Assembly: GCA_009786295.1 (NCBI GenBank) | Contig: WQTN01000139.1 | Span: 1-24,505 of the forward strand | Reading direction: 5' to 3' | Origin: Methanomassiliicoccaceae archaeon | GTDB lineage: Archaea; Thermoplasmatota; Thermoplasmata; Methanomassiliicoccales; Methanomethylophilaceae | Length of the DNA: 24,505 nt | Notes under the pieces: model-generated | Told to the model about the DNA's origin: nothing | What the model saw: only the letters and a program-made list of their open reading frames with translations | Database searches by the model: none | Translations under genes and position numbers: made by a program | Shown: positions 7,934 through 16,352 of the stretch, in pieces | How positions within the stretch are numbered: the first letter of the stretch is position 1 | Layout of the letters: each line of letters opens with the position of its first letter

Positions 7934-8524
7934 ATGAAATATTTTGTTATTGTAGGCCACAAGACAGTGACCACCGGAGACTTCAAACTTGATGACATCT
8001 CAGGCGGCGCAGGAAGACTGGACATACTCATCAGATGCGTGAACTCTGCGTTCTTCCTCAGCCATAACATAAGAAAAGATACCGAACTGTTCATGCTGCT
8101 TCTGGGAGGCAACGATCCTCCGAAGACCATCAGATTCTGCGGCGAGGAGCTGAGATACCTTAATCCGGACGAGAGAAGCACATCTTCCCTCGTCAGGAAT
8201 GCGCTGATGAAGAAGCTTAACGGAGACGAGGTAAGGTCATCGCCGGGAATATACGTTTCCAGGATGTCCTTCGCCGATGTCATGGAGATGCTTTCGAAAA
8301 AGGGAAAGATCATCTATCTCAAAGAGGACGGGGTCGACATTAAAGGCATGAAGATGCCGGAGGACCCCGTTTTTGTGATAAGCGACAACAAAGACCTTAC
8401 AGATGAAGAAGAGGCCATCCTTGCGGGATACGGCCCCGAAAAGATATCCATCGGGCCGCACAGCCTGCACGGAGACCACTGCATAATCATAGTCCATAAT
8501 GAGATCGACAGGAACGCCCAGTGA
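7934..8524 (+). CDS. trmY: tRNA pseudouridine(54) N1-methyltransferase
   Basis: TrmY makes N1-methylpseudouridine at position 54 of the T loop of archaeal tRNA, using S-adenosylmethionine (SPOUT class). The 196-residue length is right. Family landmarks are visible: KYFVIVGHKTVTTGDFKLDD at the N-terminus, ISGGAGRLDILIRCVNSAFF (near 22-41), LLLGGNDPPKTIRF, LNPDERSTSSLV, and the SAM-knot region FVISDNKDLTDEEE and ISIGPHSLHGDHCIIIVHNE. It lies four bases after ffh and is probably translated from the same message. Confidence 0.94.
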   Translation: MKYFVIVGHKTVTTGDFKLDDISGGAGRLDILIRCVNSAFFLSHNIRKDTELFMLLLGGNDPPKTIRFCGEELRYLNPDERSTSSLVRNALMKKLNGDEVRSSPGIYVSRMSFADVMEMLSKKGKIIYLKEDGVDIKGMKMPEDPVFVISDNKDLTDEEEAILAGYGPEKISIGPHSLHGDHCIIIVHNEIDRNAQ

Positions 8525-8556
8525 ACCTTTTTATGTTGAGCAGGCAATGACGGAAC

Positions 8557-8769
8557 ATGTCGGATCAACCTGAAAAAATACCGCAGCACAGACACTGTCG
8601 CAACTGCGGTAAGGCCTTCATCGGCGACGGAGAGTTCTGCGGCGATGAATGCAGGAATTATACAGGAGCAGACGCAAAGAAAAAGATAAGGAAGCTTCTC
8701 TTCATCTGGTTGATCGTGGTCGGTGTGACGATAGCCGCCGTTGCCGCATACTATATGCTGCAGCCTTGA
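8557..8769 (+). CDS. DUF2116-type zinc-ribbon protein with C-terminal membrane anchor
   Basis: A 70-residue archaeal protein. Residues 14-33 hold a CxxC pair (HCRNCGKAF) and a CxxxC pair (FCGDECRNY), the treble-clef-like zinc site of DUF2116. A Lys-rich linker (AKKKIRK) leads to one C-terminal membrane span (LLFIWLIVVGVTIAAVAAYYM). The orientation is probably zinc ribbon in the cytoplasm. The function is unknown. A TATA-like CTTTTTATG lies about 30 bases upstream, just after trmY, so it may have its own promoter. Confidence 0.85.
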   Translation: MSDQPEKIPQHRHCRNCGKAFIGDGEFCGDECRNYTGADAKKKIRKLLFIWLIVVGVTIAAVAAYYMLQP

Positions 8770-8847
8770 GGTGGATGATGCCGTATCCGCAAAATTTTCG
8801 GGTTAGGGTTTTATTATCAAATTTCTTTCTGATATGTGGTAAGAGAT

Positions 8848-9795
8848 ATGATCTCCATAGTAGCCGGTACGTTCAACATCCTGCATGAAGGCCATAAAAA
8901 ACTGATAGAGAAGGCCTTCGAGGTCGGAGACGAAGTCCTGATAGGCCTGACAACGGACGGCATGGCAGCAGGAACCAAAGGAGAGGTCGTACCTTTCTAT
9001 CTTAGAAAAAAGGAGTTAGAGACGCTCCTGAAGGGAGCGGATAAGAGCTGGGAGATAGTGGAGATAAACGATATATATGGGCCGAAAGAAAAGGCGGATT
9101 CTGCGGACATCATCGTTGTGTCGGAAGAGACTTTTAAGAACGCGGAAGAGGTGAACCGCGAGCGGGGGTCCAGAGGAGTCAGACCGCTTAAGATAGTCAT
9201 CGTTCCGTTCGTCAACGCCTACAACAGCGAGAAGATATGCTCGACCGGAATAATGACAGGCGAGTATTCGAGGAGCGGCAACAACAATGCCGTCAGGATC
9301 GCGGTGGGTTCTACCAACAGAGTGAAGATCGAAGCCGTAAGAACGGTCATGGAAAAAGTGTTCGGAAATGTGATAGTGATCTCTGCGGATGTGAAAAGCG
9401 GGGTCTCGGATCAGCCCAGAGAACTTGAGACGCGCACAGGGGCAATTAACCGCGCCACGTCCGCACTTGGTGACAATGATCTTTCCGTCGGGATAGAGGC
9501 TGGTGTTTTTATCACTGAAGACGGCCTCTATGACTTCCAATATTGCGCGATACTGGACAGGGACGGGAAGATGACCGTCGGCGTCGGCCCGGGGTTCAGG
9601 TATCCGGACGATGTCGCTGCGCTTGTATCGAATGGTATGACCGTCGGCGACGCGATACACAAACTGTACGGGGACCCGGTTTCCGGAAAGAAGCAGGGAG
9701 CGGTAGGGTTGCTCAGCAAAGGGCTGCTTGACAGAAAGACCCTGACAGAACAATCTGTCACTGCGGCAATGATACCCCGCATGAAGGATCTGTGA
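8848..9795 (+). CDS. Fusion of CoaD-type phosphopantetheine adenylyltransferase and DUF84 (inosine/xanthosine) NTP phosphatase
   Basis: 315 residues in two domains. Residues 1-145 are an archaeal CoaD-like nucleotidyltransferase: VAGTFNILHEGHKKLIEKAF carries the HxGH motif and DEVLIGLTTD follows; the late motif reads ICSTGIMTGEY where the family usually has SSTRI, so the Arg is missing. Residues 147-315 are a DUF84/YjjX-type house-cleaning NTPase: RIAVGSTNRVKIEAVRTV, SGVSDQPRELETRTGAINRA, SVGIEAGVF, KKQGAVGLLSKGLLDRKTLT, EQSVTAAMIPRM. Predicted roles are dephospho-CoA synthesis and removal of non-canonical purine NTPs. I start at ATG 8848; GTG 8836 would add four residues. TATA-like TTTATTA near 8811 puts the transcript start close to the ATG. 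Confidence 0.88.
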   Translation: MISIVAGTFNILHEGHKKLIEKAFEVGDEVLIGLTTDGMAAGTKGEVVPFYLRKKELETLLKGADKSWEIVEINDIYGPKEKADSADIIVVSEETFKNAEEVNRERGSRGVRPLKIVIVPFVNAYNSEKICSTGIMTGEYSRSGNNNAVRIAVGSTNRVKIEAVRTVMEKVFGNVIVISADVKSGVSDQPRELETRTGAINRATSALGDNDLSVGIEAGVFITEDGLYDFQYCAILDRDGKMTVGVGPGFRYPDDVAALVSNGMTVGDAIHKLYGDPVSGKKQGAVGLLSKGLLDRKTLTEQSVTAAMIPRMKDL

Positions 9796-9824
9796 TCTTT
9801 TACTAATTATCGTACGGGCGGCGG

Positions 9825-10292
9825 TCAGCTTTTTGAAAGAGATATTGCTTTCTCAAGGACCTTTTCGGCATGCCCGTCCACTTTCACTTTTTTCCATGCG
9901 GCTTCAACAGCGCCGTTCTTTCCTACGATGAACGTTGATCTCATGGTCCCCTGCACCTCTTTGCCGTACATGATCTTAGCACCCCATGCGCCGGACCTTT
10001 CTGCGAGGTCATGGTCGGGATCGCTGAGGAGTTTTATCTTCAGCGAATTCTTCTCTTTGAACTTCTTATGGGATGCTACAGAGTCTCTGCTGACACCGAT
10101 GACGGCGATGTTCCTGAGCATGAACTTAGGATACAGCGAAGTGAAGTCCAGCGCTTCTTTCGTGCATCCGGCCGTTCCGTTCTTTGAGTAGAAGTAAACA
10201 ACATATCTTATGCCGTTCAGCGACATGCTGTCGAATTCTTCGCCGTTTTCATCCTGCAGAATAAATTCGGGGAATTCCTCGCCGACATCCAT
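9825..10292 (-). CDS. Peroxiredoxin of the Bcp/AhpC-TSA type
   Basis: A 155-residue thioredoxin-fold peroxidase that should reduce peroxides with a thiol donor. ATG 10292 lies four bases after the pheT stop, with GGGGAGA inside the end of pheT; a longer frame to 10349 would only extend into pheT. The peroxidatic Cys is C43 in GTAGCTKEALDF, and the conserved Arg is in MRSTFIVG. There is no other cysteine, so it is a one-Cys type. The Pro of the usual PxxxTxxC active-site motif is Ser here (SKNGTAGC), an uncommon change. It is the last gene of hmgA-pheT-prx. Confidence 0.9.
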   Translation of the reverse strand: MDVGEEFPEFILQDENGEEFDSMSLNGIRYVVYFYSKNGTAGCTKEALDFTSLYPKFMLRNIAVIGVSRDSVASHKKFKEKNSLKIKLLSDPDHDLAERSGAWGAKIMYGKEVQGTMRSTFIVGKNGAVEAAWKKVKVDGHAEKVLEKAISLSKS

Positions 10293-10296
10293 ATTA

Positions 10297-11943
10297 TCAG
10301 AACAGTCTCCCCGCTTTCTCATCAATGATATGCGACGGATCCATCTCAAAGAACATCACAGGGTGGGTCATATCATAATCTGTGATTACCTTAGGAGACA
10401 CTTCGCCGAAGAACCCCGCCTCCCTGCCGTTCGAAGAAATGAAGGCTCCTCTCCCCTCAATGAAGGTCCTGTAGCCGCAGGAGGATATCTTGTATTCTAT
10501 GCCCATTTCTCTGGCCACCGCTTCCGCGATAGATTTGATCTCCGTGAACGAGGTCTTTGATGCCGCCACCATCCCGCATATGTGCGGGGTTGTCCGGTGT
10601 TCGTCGGAGACGAACCCGATCTCGAATATCCTCTGCGGAAGGTCTCTGTGCTTATTGTGCCTGAGTATCCTCATCAGACTGGGCATCAGATACGACCTCA
10701 GGCAGGTATGGTCCTCGGTTATGGGGTTGGTGACGCAGGTGGATGTTTTTACCGGAAGGCCCGATCTTTCGAACTCATCCTTTTGATTGCTGAGAGTAAG
10801 GGTGGTTACCTCTGTGAAACCTAACCCGATCATCACATCTCTCATCTTATCAGAAAATGATGTCACAGGCCCCAATTCTCCGGAGGTCTGCTGAGAAATG
10901 TACGTCCCGCCGAAGCGTTCGAAACCGTAGCCCACGGCAACATCCTCGAAAACATCCACTTTATGCATAATGTCCAGCCTAGTGGAAGGTATCGATATCT
11001 CTGCTTCATCTCCATCGAATGAAACGGACATACCCATCCTTTCGATTGCTTCTTTTATGCCGTTCTCCGAGAGGTCTATGCCTAAGAACCTGCAGCATTC
11101 TTTGACCGATATCCTCATCTTTTGCTCTCTGAGATCAGGAGAGTGTCCGGAAGCCATCTTGACGCTGCATATCCTTCCTCCGCGCTCCGCCAGAGCGGTC
11201 GTGACGATGTCAAGCGCACCTTTCACGGCCTTTTGGTCATTGCCGGTAACGTCGATGAATATGTTCCTTGTATACGCAGTGACGGTCGTCAGCGCGCCGT
11301 TTATTATCGGAGGGAATGACAGCACATCGTTGTTCTTATCGAAGATGATGGGATACCTTTCCTTTCCTTTCAAGAGGTGGGCGTATTCTCTGCCTTTGTC
11401 GTGGGACCTCAGTATCTCTTTCAGGTCCATTTTCTCGGTCATGTTGAGAGGGACGAATGAAACTTCGTTCGGCCTTACCGCTGTATATCTGAACGGCGGC
11501 TTTACCTTATCAAGATTGTGAACGCCTATCGCGATCTTGTTCCTTTTTCTGCCGATGGTCATATGGAGCTTTTCCTGCAGTTCCATCAACGATCTGATCA
11601 GATCATCGGTAACAATGATGTCTTTGATGACGGCGCAGGCAAAATAAGGCCTCACGCCGAGCACAGGGTCCTCTATCGTTGCAGAGATGCCTGAATCCCC
11701 GACCGCATATCTTTTCTGACCGGGTTCGATATCAAGGAACGCGCGGAGGGCCCTGGCGAGCCCTTCCACGGAGAACAGATCAGGTCTGTCCGGGAAGAAC
11801 TCTACTGACATGTCCTCGCTGAAGCCTTCGGTCTGGTGCATATCGGCGCCGATGAGAGGTATTCTTTCTACCAATAGTTCCTGCGGGACATCTTTTCCTA
11901 TGAGAGCGCAAAGATCGCTGTATTTGAAATTGATAACAGGCAT
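10297..11943 (-). CDS. pheT: Phenylalanyl-tRNA synthetase beta subunit
   Basis: PheT forms the alpha2-beta2 enzyme with PheS (not in this window) and charges tRNA-Phe; the beta subunit carries editing. At 548 residues it is the archaeal/eukaryotic size, without the bacterial N-terminal tRNA-binding extension. Landmarks: the start MPVINFKYSDLCALIGKDVP, VEFFPDRPDLFSVEGLARAL (near 47-66), the B3/B4 editing region RKRNKIAIGVHNLDKVKPPF, the B5 domain around MGMSVSFDGDEAEISIPSTR then LDIMHKVDVFEDVAVGYGF, and the catalytic-like domain LTLSNQKDEFE, NPITEDHTCLRSYLMPSLMR. It starts four bases after the hmgA stop and is followed four bases later by the peroxiredoxin. Confidence 0.96.
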   Translation of the reverse strand: MPVINFKYSDLCALIGKDVPQELLVERIPLIGADMHQTEGFSEDMSVEFFPDRPDLFSVEGLARALRAFLDIEPGQKRYAVGDSGISATIEDPVLGVRPYFACAVIKDIIVTDDLIRSLMELQEKLHMTIGRKRNKIAIGVHNLDKVKPPFRYTAVRPNEVSFVPLNMTEKMDLKEILRSHDKGREYAHLLKGKERYPIIFDKNNDVLSFPPIINGALTTVTAYTRNIFIDVTGNDQKAVKGALDIVTTALAERGGRICSVKMASGHSPDLREQKMRISVKECCRFLGIDLSENGIKEAIERMGMSVSFDGDEAEISIPSTRLDIMHKVDVFEDVAVGYGFERFGGTYISQQTSGELGPVTSFSDKMRDVMIGLGFTEVTTLTLSNQKDEFERSGLPVKTSTCVTNPITEDHTCLRSYLMPSLMRILRHNKHRDLPQRIFEIGFVSDEHRTTPHICGMVAASKTSFTEIKSIAEAVAREMGIEYKISSCGYRTFIEGRGAFISSNGREAGFFGEVSPKVITDYDMTHPVMFFEMDPSHIIDEKAGRLF

Positions 11944-11947
11944 CTTA

Positions 11948-13102
11948 TCAGCGTCCGAGTTCCTGGTGCGCCTTTCCTAGGTGGCCTGCCGCCTGTGCTG
12001 AAATGGTCGACAGCTCTCCGGCAAGGACCGTCACCGCGATGATCTCCGCGAGCTTCTTGGCTTTCTCGTCCCCGAGGCAGCCTATCATGCTCAGCGCTTC
12101 CGACTGCGTAGGCAGCCTGGTGCCTCCGCCGACCGTTCCTACCTCCACAGCAGGCAGCCTTACCGAAATATACAGGTCCTCGTTCATATTCTCGCACATC
12201 GTGGTGGTCATGCTCCCGCTCACTACCTGCGCCGGGTCCTGACCGGTCGCAATGTATATCGCGGCGATCATGTTCGCGGCGTGTGCATTGGCTCCAAGAG
12301 TCACCGACAGCGAACTCCCGATGAGATTCTTCCTCACGCTGGTCTCTACAATGGACTCTGTCGAGGTATGAAGTTTCTTTTCTACGGTTTCCTTGGGGAT
12401 CAGCGCTTCGGCGATCACCAGTTTTCCGCGGCCTTTGATCATGTTGATCGCCGCGGCCTTCTTGTCGCTGCACAGATTTCCGGATACGGATACCATTACT
12501 GCGCCGGTATGGGTCTCTATTGTTTTGCAGACTGCCTCGGTTGCGATCGTTGCCATGTTCATTCCCATGGCATCCCCCGTACCGTAAGTGAAACGGATGA
12601 AAAGGTTCCTTCCCGCAGGGAACGATTCCACAGAGGTGAGTTTTCCGTGATTGGTGGTCGTATCCACTATCGAAGAAAGGAGATCAATATTGCTGTCTAT
12701 CCATTCCATGACCTTTGTGCAGTGGTCAATGCCGTCCGTTCTGAAGACAGGCGCCCTGGTCATCCCGTCCTGGAACACTTTCACTCTGGCACCGCCGCTG
12801 TCGTTGATGACCGACATCCCCCTGGATATGGATGCTATGAGCGCCCCCTCGGTCGTTGCCAGCGGGACGATGAACTCTCCATCCGCATGATCTCCTTTTA
12901 TAGTTACAGGGCCAGCGAAACCAAGAGGAATCTGTGTGGCGCCTATCATGTTCTCAATGTTCTTGGAAGCCTTTTCCGAGTCGAAGCTAAACTTAGATAT
13001 GTTCTCAAGACCGGTCCCGGTGAATTTTTCAACCGCTTCGCGCCTTTCATCGACATCAGAATGGGTATATCCTCTGTTCTTCAGACCCTTCTTTTCTTCC
13101 AT
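11948..13102 (-). CDS. hmgA: 3-hydroxy-3-methylglutaryl-CoA reductase
   Basis: HMG-CoA reductase makes mevalonate, the committed step to the isoprenoid chains of archaeal lipids. The 384 residues carry the class I features: ENMIGATQIPLGFAGPVTIK (near 50-69), PLATTEGALIASISRG with the catalytic Glu, RFTYGTGDAMGMNMAT (NADPH-binding DAMGMN), SDKKAAAINMIKGRGK with the catalytic Lys, TGQDPAQVV with the catalytic Asp, and the terminal AGHLGKAHQELG with the catalytic His. No membrane domain is present, as usual in archaea. It heads an operon with pheT. An AT-rich TATA region (ATAATTATATTATTAG) lies about 15-30 bases before ATG 13102, divergent from the promoter of the next gene. Confidence 0.97.
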   Translation of the reverse strand: MEEKKGLKNRGYTHSDVDERREAVEKFTGTGLENISKFSFDSEKASKNIENMIGATQIPLGFAGPVTIKGDHADGEFIVPLATTEGALIASISRGMSVINDSGGARVKVFQDGMTRAPVFRTDGIDHCTKVMEWIDSNIDLLSSIVDTTTNHGKLTSVESFPAGRNLFIRFTYGTGDAMGMNMATIATEAVCKTIETHTGAVMVSVSGNLCSDKKAAAINMIKGRGKLVIAEALIPKETVEKKLHTSTESIVETSVRKNLIGSSLSVTLGANAHAANMIAAIYIATGQDPAQVVSGSMTTTMCENMNEDLYISVRLPAVEVGTVGGGTRLPTQSEALSMIGCLGDEKAKKLAEIIAVTVLAGELSTISAQAAGHLGKAHQELGR

Positions 13103-13173
13103 GTCTAGTACAATGTTATTCTAATAATATAATTATCGAAGAGTTTTATAGTGGATATGAGGTACATAAAGCC

Positions 13174-14301
13174 ATGGGCGAGACATCTGGCGATGTAATG
13201 CAGAAGGCGCAGAAGGGGGTGGCCTATCTGCGGACCGTCATCAACCTGAACGAAGAGACGAAGCACGATAAGCTTGACAAGTTCATCGTTAAAGTATTCC
13301 CTCCCTTCGCGGTCGCATGCGGGATACTCGCAGTTTTACTCGTTCTTTACATTCGGGAATACACTTTCACAGGAATTGTGTTCGGGATATGCCTAGGCTT
13401 CGCACTGGGATTCATCGTGTTGGGAGTGGTCTGCGTGGCACTTTCGGACAAGGGAGTGATATCCTGGAAATATGTTGTTCCAGCGCTAGTTTTCATCCCG
13501 ATCCTCATCGCGGCTGTCTTATATTTTTTCGGAGCCAATATAGGGATCAACGATTTCATCATAAAATATTTCGACATCTTTGGGAGGAACATGGATATGG
13601 CATCCATACTGATAAGCGTCTATTCCATCACGCTGATGGTGTTCCTCGTTTCACACGCAGTTGTCTCTGTGATAGTGGGGTATTTCAGAAGTTATTTCTA
13701 CAGGGTGCTGAGGGCTTTGGAACATCCGTCAGAGACCAAGAGAGGACGCGTTCCGAAATGGCTGTTCCAGATACCGGACATCATCGATGTGCGGTCGGTC
13801 GAACTTGAGCCCGATACGGATGACGATAGGTTCAACATCGAACTTTTTGTGAATATAGCGGTCAGCCTCTTCCTGCTGGGAATCGTGATATGTTCATACT
13901 TGTTCATCAACCCCCTTTTCCTTCAGATAATGACATTCGAGGAGATGCTTCTGTTAGGGATGCTGATGTCTCTCTTCATATCTCCTCTGGTGATTCCCTG
14001 GAGCATTGTCAAATCCATTGGCGCGAAAATAACATCCGACGCCCCGCGCGATTTCTATCTTTGGAAAGGAATGAGGGGAAGACTCTATCAGGGATTTTTC
14101 GCGGTAACGTTCTTCATGATGCTCCTGACCCTGTCGGTGTATCTGGGGATGGATCTGTCAAGGATCCTCCTGACATATCTGGGATATGCCTCTTTCATAG
14201 CCGCCATATCAACAGTAACATCGTTCGTGTACGTCAACACTTATTACAAGGGGTTCAAGAACGGCATAATAAAAAGCTACCTGAGGTCAGGGGAGCAGTA
14301 A
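13174..14301 (+). CDS. Polytopic membrane protein of unknown function
   Basis: A 375-residue protein with a soluble N-terminus of about 40 residues and roughly eight membrane segments: near 42-60 (FPPFAVACGILAVLLVLYI), 68-90, 98-118 (YVVPALVFIPILIAAVLYFF), 142-168, 225-245 (VNIAVSLFLLGIVICSYLF), 255-275, 303-322 and 330-350. A basic cytoplasmic loop with SETKRGRVPKWL and an acidic patch (ELEPDTDDD) lies between the fourth and fifth. The layout recalls TadC-like archaellum/pilus platform proteins, but I do not see enough conserved sequence to claim that, and no pilin or ATPase gene is nearby. A TATA-like GTTTTATAG lies about 30 bases before ATG 13174, sharing the divergent region with hmgA. 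Confidence 0.75.
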   Translation: MGETSGDVMQKAQKGVAYLRTVINLNEETKHDKLDKFIVKVFPPFAVACGILAVLLVLYIREYTFTGIVFGICLGFALGFIVLGVVCVALSDKGVISWKYVVPALVFIPILIAAVLYFFGANIGINDFIIKYFDIFGRNMDMASILISVYSITLMVFLVSHAVVSVIVGYFRSYFYRVLRALEHPSETKRGRVPKWLFQIPDIIDVRSVELEPDTDDDRFNIELFVNIAVSLFLLGIVICSYLFINPLFLQIMTFEEMLLLGMLMSLFISPLVIPWSIVKSIGAKITSDAPRDFYLWKGMRGRLYQGFFAVTFFMMLLTLSVYLGMDLSRILLTYLGYASFIAAISTVTSFVYVNTYYKGFKNGIIKSYLRSGEQ

Positions 14302-14343
14302 GCCGTTCACAAATGTTATTAACGCTGCTGTGTTCGTCTTTTC

Positions 14344-14964
14344 ATGAAGAGCCCGGAGTATGAGGCTGTTTCCAAAGCGAAGAGGCAGGCGGAAAGCGGC
14401 AATCCGAAAGGTGCTGTAGAGACTCTGGAATCATATTTGGAGACAGACACGTACAACATAAAGGCCAGGATGCAGCTGGCCAAGACGCTCGTCTATGACA
14501 TGAAAGACCTGGAAGCGGGCATTCTGCAGATGGAAATAGCTCTTGATCTGGAGCCGGACAACACCGAAACGATGAAGGCTCTGGTGACCGTCCTTGCAAA
14601 GCACAAAAAGAACAATAAGAGGACGGTAGAAATATATGAAAAACTGCAGATTGCATCTCCTGACGCAGACCTCTTTAACGCTTATGCTATATTCCTCAGG
14701 ATACAAATGACGGATTTCAAGAGGTCCGCCGAATATTATGAAAAAGCGATCTCTCTGAATCCGAACAAACCGGAATACCGCCAGAACTATGCCGTACTCC
14801 TGCTCAAGGATCTGAAAGATTATGAGAAGGCGAAACACGAGCTCGAGGTGCTTATGAAGCTTGACCCCAAGAACGAGTCCGCAAAGAAGAACTATGAGCT
14901 TCTTATGAAAAAGAAATTCGATTCTGACGGAAACCTGAAAAAAAGGTCGCTTTTCCGCAGGTAA
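14344..14964 (+). CDS. TPR-repeat protein
   Basis: A 206-residue all-helical protein of tetratricopeptide repeats: units can be read near residues 2-32 (GNPKGAVETLESYLETD), 36-70 (KDLEAGILQMEIALDLEPDN), 75-105 (RTVEIYEKLQIASPD), 108-140 (FKRSAEYYEKAISLNPNKPE) and 145-178 (YEKAKHELEVLMKLDPKNES). The basic tail ends KKRSLFRR. TPR proteins hold protein partners; the partner here is unknown. It begins 42 bases after the membrane protein gene in the same direction and may be cotranscribed with it. Confidence 0.85.
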   Translation: MKSPEYEAVSKAKRQAESGNPKGAVETLESYLETDTYNIKARMQLAKTLVYDMKDLEAGILQMEIALDLEPDNTETMKALVTVLAKHKKNNKRTVEIYEKLQIASPDADLFNAYAIFLRIQMTDFKRSAEYYEKAISLNPNKPEYRQNYAVLLLKDLKDYEKAKHELEVLMKLDPKNESAKKNYELLMKKKFDSDGNLKKRSLFRR

Positions 14965-15025
14965 ACCATCGGTACAGACATAATCTCTTTTAATGCAGAA
15001 CTCGGTTTGGGTCTGAGGTGAACAA

Positions 15026-15565
15026 ATGGAACTTAAAGGATCCAAAACAGAGGCGAACCTAATGGCAGCGTTCGCCGGCGAAAGCCAGGCCAGAACAAAA
15101 TACACCTACTACGCTTCACAGGCGAAGAAGGAAGGATACAATCAGGTCGCGGACATCTTCATGGAGACCGCCGAGAACGAAAAAGAGCATGCAAAGCTCT
15201 GGTTCAAAGCGCTTCATGGAGGATGCGTACCGAAAACCCTTGATAATCTCAAAGATGCGGCCAGCGGAGAGAATTACGAGTACACAACGATGTACAAAGA
15301 CTTCGAAGCCACTGCGAGAAAAGAGGGATTCAACGAGATCGCAGATCAGTTCAAACTGGTAGGTGAGATCGAAGCGGTGCATGAGAAGAGATACAAAGCG
15401 CTCTATGACAACATAAAGAACGGCATGGTGTTCAAAAAGGACAAAGCCGTGGTCTGGAAATGCCAGAACTGCGGATACCTCCACGTCGGAAAGGAAGCAC
15501 CCGTGTTGTGCCCGACCTGCAAACACCCTCAGTCATTCTTCGAGGTACAGGCGCAGAACTGGTAA
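15026..15565 (+). CDS. rbr: Rubrerythrin
   Basis: A non-haem diiron peroxidase used by anaerobes against hydrogen peroxide. The 179 residues hold the ferritin-like four-helix part with iron-binding Glu in AFAGESQARTKYTYYASQAK (Glu 19) and AENEKEHAKLWF (near 50-60), the second pair in VGEIEAVHEKRYKAL (near 112-126), and a C-terminal rubredoxin-type FeCys4 site, CQNCGY...CPTCKHP (about 147-167). A strong GAGGTGA ribosome binding site lies five bases before the ATG. It appears to be transcribed alone, with a TATA-like TCTTTTAATG near 14984-14995 and tandem hairpins after the stop. Confidence 0.95.
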   Translation: MELKGSKTEANLMAAFAGESQARTKYTYYASQAKKEGYNQVADIFMETAENEKEHAKLWFKALHGGCVPKTLDNLKDAASGENYEYTTMYKDFEATARKEGFNEIADQFKLVGEIEAVHEKRYKALYDNIKNGMVFKKDKAVVWKCQNCGYLHVGKEAPVLCPTCKHPQSFFEVQAQNW

Positions 15566-15576
15566 ACTTTAAAAAA

Positions 15577-15634
15577 GAGGGTTCAGTCCCTCCCGGCAGC
15601 GGGTCTGCCGGCATTTATCTTTATTACTCTTTTA
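15577..15634 (+). terminator. Tandem hairpins after rubrerythrin
   Basis: Two adjacent hairpins, GAGGG/CCCTC (15577-15581/15588-15592) and CCGGCA/TGCCGG (15593-15598/15606-15611), are followed by a T-rich stretch (atttatctttattactctttt). This is a likely terminator for rubrerythrin; two back-to-back stems are more than archaeal termination normally needs. Confidence 0.6.
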
Positions 15635-15701
15635 GGGTTAGGGTTTGACAGGTGCGCTAAATCTCGTCGTTAGATGCATATGTTCAACAAATAACATTAT
15701 A

Positions 15702-16256
15702 TTGACATTAAGATATATTTTATCGGGTGATTATATAGTATTTTGTGCCGGTTGCGGGAAAGAGCTGTCTGAGGATGCGGCGTTCTGCCCAGCCTGCGGA
15801 TGTCATTTGAATTCGAAGCCGTATCACAACCAGAAATGGAATGCCCCTCCCCATCAGCAAAAAGACACTGGAATCACGCTCCTCCTCGGAGTGCTTCTCG
15901 GGTTGTTCAGCATCATGGGGGTCGGACATCTTTATATCGGAAAGAAAAAAAGAGGGATTGCCATCATGCTCGGAGGGTTTGCCCTCGTAGTAGCATCACT
16001 CATTGTAAACTTCTATTACTCTTATTCGATCCTGCGGGCCTTATCTGATATTGTGTATTCATCAGGCTCATCTGACTTCAGCCTTATTGAAGATGAGTTT
16101 ATGATGCCTGGGCCAGACCCATGGCTGATTATGACCGTTATAATAGCGATAACAATAATCCGATGGGCGTTTCTCATCTGGCAAGCGTATGATGCGTTCA
16201 AGTTGGCCAAGAAATATAACGAGGAATTATGCGAGACCGGCCAACCGCCGTGGTGA
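15702..16256 (+). CDS. Zinc-ribbon/TM2-domain membrane protein, copy 1
   Basis: An N-terminal zinc ribbon (FCAGCGKELSEDAAFCPACGC) is followed by a linker and a TM2-like domain: GITLLLGVLLGLFSIMGVGH, then LYIGKKKRGIAIMLGGFALV, a further span near residues 145-165, and WQAYDAFKLAKKYNEEL at the end. TM2 proteins are small membrane proteins of unknown function. The start is uncertain: no ATG exists in frame. TTG 15702 is shared in position with copy 2; the better-placed ribosome binding site (GGTGAT, 15726-15731) sits immediately before ATA 15735 and GTA 15738, which would give the usual MVFC or MFC beginning. It is a tandem duplicate of the next gene. Confidence 0.8.
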   Translation: MTLRYILSGDYIVFCAGCGKELSEDAAFCPACGCHLNSKPYHNQKWNAPPHQQKDTGITLLLGVLLGLFSIMGVGHLYIGKKKRGIAIMLGGFALVVASLIVNFYYSYSILRALSDIVYSSGSSDFSLIEDEFMMPGPDPWLIMTVIIAITIIRWAFLIWQAYDAFKLAKKYNEELCETGQPPW

Positions 16257-16352
16257 TGTAAGCCCAACCTATGGTTCTGTATACATCATTTTTGATTCAA
16301 GAACGGAGAAACAATTTCATCATGCTGCACAGGCCCGACACATAATATTAAA

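Noticed and set aside
13174..14301. TadC/FlaJ platform protein
   Set aside because: The membrane layout is only loosely similar and there is no adjacent ATPase or pilin gene.
15631..15647. Telomere-like TTAGGGTTAGGG, also seen near 8800-8812
   Set aside because: Only two units at each place and no array; both lie in short intergenic sequence. Probably coincidence.
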